From Rhizobium subbaraonis (GTDB taxonomy: Bacteria > Pseudomonadota > Alphaproteobacteria > Rhizobiales > Rhizobiaceae): DNA of 43,570 nucleotides. Positions 39,053 to 43,570 of the stretch are shown here, in pieces. A program made the translations under genes and the position numbers. Numbering within the stretch: position 1 is the first letter of the stretch; every line of letters begins with the position of its first letter. The notes under the pieces were generated by a model. It had not been told where the DNA came from and did no database searches. It saw only the letters and a program-made list of their open reading frames with translations. Location of the stretch: positions 1 to 43,570 of the forward strand of contig NZ_OBQD01000032.1 of NCBI RefSeq assembly GCF_900220975.1, written 5' to 3'.

Positions 39053-39598
39053 CTGCTTCGCATTCTTGAGGATCCGTTTGTTCGCGGTCACGAAATCAAG
39101 CCCGCAGTTCGCAAAATCGGCATCGTGCGACACGACAATGTAGCCATTCAAACGGCAATGCTCGCGAATTACGATATCTGAGAAGTCTATAGCGCCAGTT
39201 CCCGCCTCATTGAAGAAGTCACTCATTATACAATGAGTGCCGACAGCCGGCTCATAAAGACAATCATCCAATATATTTAGACATGTGTCCCGAACTGTCT
39301 CGATGTAATCCTTGAATGAGGGAAGCTGCCTCCGCTTTTTGAATTGCCTTTTGCTCGGATCGTCCGGAAACTCCAAGTCGTACTGAATTCTACATGCGCG
39401 ATTAAATAATTCACCAAGTATATAATCGTTAACAACGATCTCATTGCTTTTCTTGATGGCTTCCGAGTAAAAGTCGCTATAAATGGCGGTGTCGGGCCGC
39501 GGATCGAAACCATCGATCGCGATCCATACATTCGTGTCGAAGAGGATTTTCCTGTTAGAGAACTGGCATCCCTCATACGCGCTAAATATCGTCGGCAT
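39038..39598 (-). CDS. PIN-domain nuclease-like protein
   Basis: 186 residues from the ATG at 39598, which lies inside the end of the STAS-like gene. PIN features: ILFDTNVWIAIDG (Asp21), an acidic ELFNRACR helix (Glu63), DFSDIVIREHC (Asp138, Asp141) and YIVVSHDADF (Asp159, Asp161), giving the clustered acidic residues that bind Mg/Mn in PIN RNases. It has a longer helical insert than VapC toxins and ends in a basic KNAKQKHPR tail. It is third in an A/T-richer unit with two STAS-type regulators. That context suggests a nuclease whose activity is held by protein partners. Confidence 0.8.
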   Translation of the reverse strand: MPTIFSAYEGCQFSNRKILFDTNVWIAIDGFDPRPDTAIYSDFYSEAIKKSNEIVVNDYILGELFNRACRIQYDLEFPDDPSKRQFKKRRQLPSFKDYIETVRDTCLNILDDCLYEPAVGTHCIMSDFFNEAGTGAIDFSDIVIREHCRLNGYIVVSHDADFANCGLDFVTANKRILKNAKQKHPR

Positions 39599-39950
39599 CG
39601 TTTCCGCCCGCATGGTCCTCAAACACACTAGTCACCCGGTCCGAATTCTTGAAAAACTCCTTCGCCCTATCCACTACCAACTTCAGGCGGCTAAGGTGCC
39701 AAGCCTCAAAATCGACCGGCGGCGCAAGGCGCTGCCGAATTTCCTCTTCCGAAAACTCCCCATACAACTGACCAACGGCAGCATTTAGAAAAGCCGTGGT
39801 CATTCGGGTAATGCCCGAAAACGACAGGACCACACGATCGCCATCGGCGACCGCTTGTTGCACAATTTGATACACGCGCTGGCCATCGGAGGCAGAGACA
39901 CAGATGCCACCACCCACGATCGCCGCAATTGGTATTCGCACTGTTCTCAT
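39582..39950 (-). CDS. STAS-like protein (DUF4325 type)
   Basis: 122 residues. The centre RVVLSFSGITRMTTAFLNAAVGQLYG (about 39-64) is the DUF4325 signature (V-L-F-G---T--FLN--G-LY), a STAS-like fold related to anti-sigma-factor antagonists. The C-terminus is charged and helical (LVVDRAKEFFKN, then acidic). The gene lies between a STAS-HATPase gene (10-base gap) and the PIN gene (17-base overlap). By analogy with SpoIIAA/SpoIIAB it could be a phosphorylatable switch partner of the kinase-like protein. Ser43 and Ser45 are candidate sites. This is inference. Confidence 0.8.
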   Translation of the reverse strand: MRTVRIPIAAIVGGGICVSASDGQRVYQIVQQAVADGDRVVLSFSGITRMTTAFLNAAVGQLYGEFSEEEIRQRLAPPVDFEAWHLSRLKLVVDRAKEFFKNSDRVTSVFEDHAGGNDADDI

Positions 39951-39960
39951 TGAATTTCTC

Positions 39961-40854
39961 TCACCATATGTCGCGCGGATCCGGAGACGATTTTAGATCA
40001 TAAACGTGATCGTCGTTTGTCATAATTTCCAGGACAACCGCGGTACCTGGAAATGGGTTCCGTAGTCTCGCTGTGGTAACCTCTTTTCCTGATTGCCGCC
40101 ACAGCCCCTTGTTCGACACGACCAAGAGATTTCCCTTGTTGAAATGAATGAAATCTCGAAGGAGCTTCAACCCCAGACCGCCCGGTATGTCTCCCCGCCG
40201 CGATGTGTTGTTCGACTGCATGGCCCAGTCGATCGCTTGCTCGGGGCTTTTGTAGGTAATTCCGGCGGAGCTCAACGACCCGTCTATGCCACGCCCGCCG
40301 TCGGAGATTGCAAAAGATAACCGAGCGCTTCGTGGGAAAAATTGGCCCGTCGCCACCACCTTGACCGGCGAGTGTGAATGCAAGGAGCAATTAGCGAATA
40401 GCTCGTCAATTCCTTCAAAAATCTTCCCGGTGAGAGCTTTGCTCATCTTTGGCATTTCCTTTCTGCCAAGATGGAGACGTGTATATGCAGCGAATTCCAC
40501 TTCTTGGGAGAGGGAAAAGAATTTCACTGGAATTGTGGTGTGGTAACTATCAACAGCACTGTCGGTAAGAAACCCGTTCTTCTTCAATATTAATAAGACA
40601 TCCTCCTTGAAACCTCGCAACTTAATAGTGTTTCCCTGCATGCGCGCATGAGAAACAATGGTAAGAAGTGGCCCAGCTAGGTGACCGTCGATCCAGAAGA
40701 CATTGGTAAAGTCTATAGCCACGACGGCATCGCGGAAATGAGATAAGCGATTGTGCAAGTCCGCCAGTGCGTCAAATCCGCGCTGATCGGTTCGAAGCTG
40801 ATACGCCCCGATGGGGACATTGTTCGCCTGCGAGACAGATGCTGAGGAAACCAT
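39961..40854 (-). CDS. STAS plus HATPase (GHKL) anti-sigma-kinase-like protein
   Basis: 297 residues. The N-terminal STAS domain (about 18-98) has AVVAIDFTNVFWIDGHLAGPLLTI and KLRGFKEDVLLILKKNGFL. The C-terminal GHKL ATPase (about 140-280) has an N-box-like GIDELFANCSLHSHS (148-162), G1 box SDGGRGID (184-191) and G2 box GGLGLKLLRDFI (225-236). No sensor or membrane segment and no His phosphoacceptor domain is evident, so it resembles SpoIIAB/RsbW-type Ser kinases fused to STAS. It is first in the three-gene unit, 82 bases downstream of the PLP-enzyme gene. Composition is visibly lower in G+C than the flanks. Confidence 0.82.
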   Translation of the reverse strand: MVSSASVSQANNVPIGAYQLRTDQRGFDALADLHNRLSHFRDAVVAIDFTNVFWIDGHLAGPLLTIVSHARMQGNTIKLRGFKEDVLLILKKNGFLTDSAVDSYHTTIPVKFFSLSQEVEFAAYTRLHLGRKEMPKMSKALTGKIFEGIDELFANCSLHSHSPVKVVATGQFFPRSARLSFAISDGGRGIDGSLSSAGITYKSPEQAIDWAMQSNNTSRRGDIPGGLGLKLLRDFIHFNKGNLLVVSNKGLWRQSGKEVTTARLRNPFPGTAVVLEIMTNDDHVYDLKSSPDPRDIW

Positions 40855-40936
40855 AATAAACCATTATGCTCCCGGCTCTCCAGTCACAAGGCGTTCCCGG
40901 CTTAAAAGCACAGGAAATGAGGCGGCGCCGACTAAG

Positions 40937-41647
40937 TCAGACTAGGGCCGGCCCCGTCACGTTCCAAGCCACAACGAGGCCCGGCCCACGCCGGGCCTTC
41001 GCTATTTCCCACGCCTTCGCGTCATAGTGCGGGTCGGATGGGAACGGCGGGCGCGCCTTGCACGCCTGCCCGAATTCGTAGGCGCTGACGTGGATCGTCG
41101 CGCCGGCAACATCTGCAGCGGAAAGCTCACGCCCCACCTGCACAACATGCCGCCGCGCATTCGGCCAGGCCTTCGCGAGGCCTCGCGCAAGAACGCCCGA
41201 TCCAGAAGCACACCAAACCTCATCCGGCTCCACACCGGTCGACCGCGCTGCTGTGGCAATGGCATCGATCGCCTCAGGCATGTCCACGCCGAAGGGTGCA
41301 AGCATCGCTCCAGTGGCCTCGCAATATTCGCGGGCGCGGGCCTGAACCACTGTGAGATAGCCTGGCGATACCTGCCACACCGTCGCCCCGAGCGCCTTCG
41401 CCATCAACGCGCGAGGGTGCGGCTGCTTCCGCTTGGCGACGAAGAGCGTCGCCTTTTTGCCAAGTTCGCGCGCCGCCCAGGCGAGCGCCGTCTGCGCGCC
41501 GCCCTCCGCAGGGGTCGCATACACCACCTCCTCCGCATCGTCGAAGAGGTGCACGAGATAGCGAACTTTGGTGCCGCCCTCGATCAGATCGTCGCGAACA
41601 ACATGGATGCCGTCGTGCTCTATCACTGTCGGTGGCGGCAAGTTCAA
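40937..41647 (-). CDS. Fold-type II PLP-dependent enzyme (ACC deaminase / D-cysteine desulfhydrase-like)
   Basis: About 236 residues, shorter than the usual 320-340 of ACC deaminase or D-Cys desulfhydrase. The EGGTKVRYLVHL segment holds the PLP-binding Lys; ATPAEGGAQTALAWAARELG matches the S-x-G-N-x-x-Q--A region; CASGSGVLARGL is the phosphate-binding Gly/Ser loop. The start was taken at TTG 41647, overlapping the methylase stop as TTGA behind a GGGGAG site; a GTG at 41662 is an alternative. It is coupled to the ParB-methylase gene upstream. PLP enzymes act in thymine hypermodification of some phages, so a role in DNA modification is plausible but unproven. Confidence 0.78.
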   Translation of the reverse strand: MNLPPPTVIEHDGIHVVRDDLIEGGTKVRYLVHLFDDAEEVVYATPAEGGAQTALAWAARELGKKATLFVAKRKQPHPRALMAKALGATVWQVSPGYLTVVQARAREYCEATGAMLAPFGVDMPEAIDAIATAARSTGVEPDEVWCASGSGVLARGLAKAWPNARRHVVQVGRELSAADVAGATIHVSAYEFGQACKARPPFPSDPHYDAKAWEIAKARRGPGLVVAWNVTGPALV

Positions 41648-43203
41648 AGCTTCTCTCCCCACTGCTGGTCGCCGTCGGGCGCCGCTTCCCCAACGGGGGC
41701 AATCTCCCCGAATTCGACCTCGCCGGTCGCCTCGACGGCGCGCTTTGCATCGCCTTTCACGAAGACGAGCACATTCTGATGGGTCTTACCCAGCTTCCGG
41801 CTCGCCTCGAATTGCTTGCCGGCGCGGATCGGCAGCGATCCGGCCGCCGTGACGAGGATGGCCTCATTGTAGAAGTCCAGTCCAGCCCGCCGAAATGCCT
41901 CGATCGTATCGGGCACGAAGCCGTAGTACCTGCCGCGCTTATCGCGGACCTCGCCAACGACGAAGGCCGCGAACCGATCAGGCTTGAGCAAGGCGCAGGT
42001 GGTGGCGATGATCTCGAAATATGCCGCCCGAAACTCCTCGTAGCCGAGCGTCGATAAATCCGCCGGATCGTCGGAATAGACTTCAAGATCCGCATAGGGC
42101 GGGCAGGAAAAGACAAAATCCGCCTCCGTCCCCGCGCAATGCTCCCCGATCTTCCGACTATCGCCTACGCGCCAATCCGGCACCGGATCGCCGCAAATCT
42201 TCTCCGCCTGGGTGCGATTTGCCTCAACCTGTTCCGTCCGAAGCTCGCCGCCGACGTAGCGGCGACCGAGCGCCGATGCCACGATGCCGCGGACTGAGCC
42301 GCCCGCGAAGGGATCGAGGATCACGCCGCCTGGCGGGCAAAACCAGCGATAGGCAAGCTCGCAAAGGACGGGATCGAAGATGGAAGTGCCCGATTGCGGG
42401 GCGCCTTCCATCTTGATTTCTCCCAGCGTCAGCCCTGCCGGCGCGACGCCCCCGACGACGTGCTCCCCGCGCATCAAGTCTTGTCCGAACGTCGCTGCTT
42501 TCCGCTTGCCGTTCTTCGCACGCTTCGCCGGGTTTGGCTGATTGATCGTGTCGGAGAACTTCAAAAGGTTCTCGCCGCGCCCGACTTCGCTCTGAATTCC
42601 GAGTGACAGCCACAGGCGCTTGCGATCCTGCCACCATCCTTCCCGCGCATTCAGAACCGAGAACGGCGCAATGCCGAAACGCTCGGCGAGCTTCGGCCGC
42701 GGGTCTTCGTCGGTCGATGCCGCCGGATCGGCCAGCAGCTTTTCGAGCGATTTCGCGTCGAAGCCGGTCAGATCCAGCACAAAGCCCTCGTCCTGCAAGA
42801 ACGAGAGTTCCATTTTCAGCAGATCGTCGTCCCACTCCGACGTCTCTGCCAAGCGGTTGTCGGCCAGGGTGTATGCGCGACGCTGCGCCTCGGTCCATCC
42901 TGTGCAGTCGATAACCGGCACCGTGCCTTTTGGGAGGACGCGCCCACTCGGCAGCTTGATCGGCTCGTCGGCCGCGATCATTTCGAGCGCGGCGAGGCGC
43001 CGGCCGTGCCCAGCGACAATGATCCCGCCATCGTCGATGTCGGCGAGGATTGGGTTCGTCCACCCGAATTCTTTGATTGAAGCCCGGATCTGCGCCACCT
43101 GTTCTGGCGGATGCGTCCGAGCATTTCGAGAATTTGGGGTCAGGTCAGCGACCGGCAAAAGCCGGGCGCTGATGCCCGCCTCGGCGGTGGCGGTCATCTG
43201 CAT
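41644..43203 (-). CDS. ParB-N domain DNA methylase-like protein
   Basis: About 519 residues from ATG 43203, which has a TGGAG site; ATG 43215 is an alternative (numbering below starts there). Residues 18-80 are a ParB N-terminal domain (LTPNSRNARTH, then IIVAGHGRRLAAL). A linker with APFSVLNAREGWWQDRKR follows. The MTase domain has LDPFAGGSVRG (motif I, about 300-310), then FSCPPYADLEVYSDD (motif IV, about 369-383). The catalytic motif reads CPPY rather than the common D/N/S-PPY. Such proteins are often phage-coded amino-MTases with uncertain activity. It is the first gene of the PLP-enzyme unit. Confidence 0.85.
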   Translation of the reverse strand: MQMTATAEAGISARLLPVADLTPNSRNARTHPPEQVAQIRASIKEFGWTNPILADIDDGGIIVAGHGRRLAALEMIAADEPIKLPSGRVLPKGTVPVIDCTGWTEAQRRAYTLADNRLAETSEWDDDLLKMELSFLQDEGFVLDLTGFDAKSLEKLLADPAASTDEDPRPKLAERFGIAPFSVLNAREGWWQDRKRLWLSLGIQSEVGRGENLLKFSDTINQPNPAKRAKNGKRKAATFGQDLMRGEHVVGGVAPAGLTLGEIKMEGAPQSGTSIFDPVLCELAYRWFCPPGGVILDPFAGGSVRGIVASALGRRYVGGELRTEQVEANRTQAEKICGDPVPDWRVGDSRKIGEHCAGTEADFVFSCPPYADLEVYSDDPADLSTLGYEEFRAAYFEIIATTCALLKPDRFAAFVVGEVRDKRGRYYGFVPDTIEAFRRAGLDFYNEAILVTAAGSLPIRAGKQFEASRKLGKTHQNVLVFVKGDAKRAVEATGEVEFGEIAPVGEAAPDGDQQWGEKL

Positions 43204-43570
43204 TTGCTGCTCCATTTTCGGGGAAGTTCAATAAAATTTCATCCAACCCAACCGCGATTTCCGAAAACTGAAAGACGCGCAAAGATCGGGGGGCAGAAGC
43301 TCCGCGCCGGACCCTCCTTGGGGAAGGTACCTAGCCCGGGAGTAATATTCTTTCGCGGCCCAGCAAGAGAGCATCGCGCAAATCCATTTCCCTCTCAGGG
43401 GGTGTGTGGAATGACGTTGCTCTATGGCAGTAGGCGGTTGAGCTCATGGGCCACGCGCTTGATGAGCATCTCGTCTGTCCGTCGTCGAATGATTTGAGAC
43501 TTTTTGGGCGTGGGAAGAATGGAGTTTCCGGCTCGGTTTGCGGGTTGATTTAAGCCGCTTTGGCCTGGTG
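43204..43570. other. Right-edge stretch without a firm gene
   Basis: I see no convincing complete gene here. A 49-codon minus-strand frame enters from the right edge and stops at 43422, ending in a basic helix-like segment MLIKRVAHELNRLLP. It could be the end of a gene beginning outside the window, but nothing else supports it. The rest (43216-43421) would be the leader and promoter region of the methylase gene. Confidence 0.3.

Noticed and set aside
40855-40936. Promoter candidate (TTGTGA ... CATAAT) before the STAS-HATPase gene
   Set aside because: The spacing is only about 15 bases and transcription would start almost on the ATG. The unit may instead be read through from the PLP-enzyme gene.
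43422-43570. Possible C-terminal end of a minus-strand gene entering from the right edge
   Set aside because: Only 49 open codons, some rare here (TTA, CGA), with no recognisable domain. Cannot be told from chance without sequence to the right.
1-43570. Search for tRNA genes, integrase and attachment-site repeats
   Set aside because: None recognised by reading. A tRNA scan and a long-repeat search over a larger region would be needed to place prophage ends.

Overview
The window looks like prophage DNA from a GC-rich alphaproteobacterium, most likely of the Rhizobiales (Sinorhizobium/Rhizobium type). The basis is the high G+C, the rhizobial-style small proteins (a DUF1515-like protein, a DUF2441-like protein, a pair of short paralogues) and phage proteins of types common in rhizobial genomes. 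I see no tRNA, rRNA, integrase, repressor, CRISPR array or att site, so both phage ends and the lysogeny regions lie outside.

Layout. (1) 1-7415, plus strand: the distal end of a siphophage-type late region. A truncated tail-tip (J-like) protein with long decapeptide repeats is followed by two small tail-associated genes. Next comes a tightly overlapped cassette: a Com-like zinc-ribbon protein, a 62-aa protein, an ABC-ATPase/GNAT (Mom-like) fusion, a 10-formyl-THF-type formyltransferase and an RTX repeat protein. (2) 7415-10178: accessory or boundary DNA with a tandemly duplicated gene pair, repeated motifs that could be insertion-sequence remnants, a two-gene unit (56-aa protein plus DUF2441-like protein) and a membrane/secreted protein pair. 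(3) 10179-38085, minus strand, read right to left: an almost complete myophage late region. It runs small and large terminase, gpW, lambda-type portal, S49 protease with a nested scaffold, decoration and capsid proteins, connectors, P2-type baseplate (V, PAAR spike, gp25/W, J, I), tail fibres and chaperone, sheath, tube, a frameshifted tail assembly chaperone, tape measure, U, X, D, and a lysis group. The head is lambda-like and the contractile tail is P2-like. (4) 38174-43203: accessory genes. These are an uncharacterised plus-strand gene, an A/T-richer three-gene unit (STAS-HATPase, DUF4325 STAS-like protein, PIN nuclease), a fold-type II PLP enzyme, and a ParB-domain DNA methylase-like protein coupled to it.

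A phage would not normally carry both a J-type siphophage tip and a P2-type baseplate. I therefore infer two neighbouring prophages, with the junction somewhere in 7.4-10.1 kb.

Most interesting points: the Com/ABC-GNAT/formyltransferase cassette as a candidate DNA base hypermodification pathway; the STAS-HATPase/DUF4325/PIN unit as a candidate partner-switch-controlled nuclease; the ParB-methylase/PLP-enzyme pair; a canonical C CCT TTG slippery heptamer that makes the tail chaperone extension; a nested scaffold start; and a series of terminator-like hairpins placed just upstream of highly expressed structural genes.
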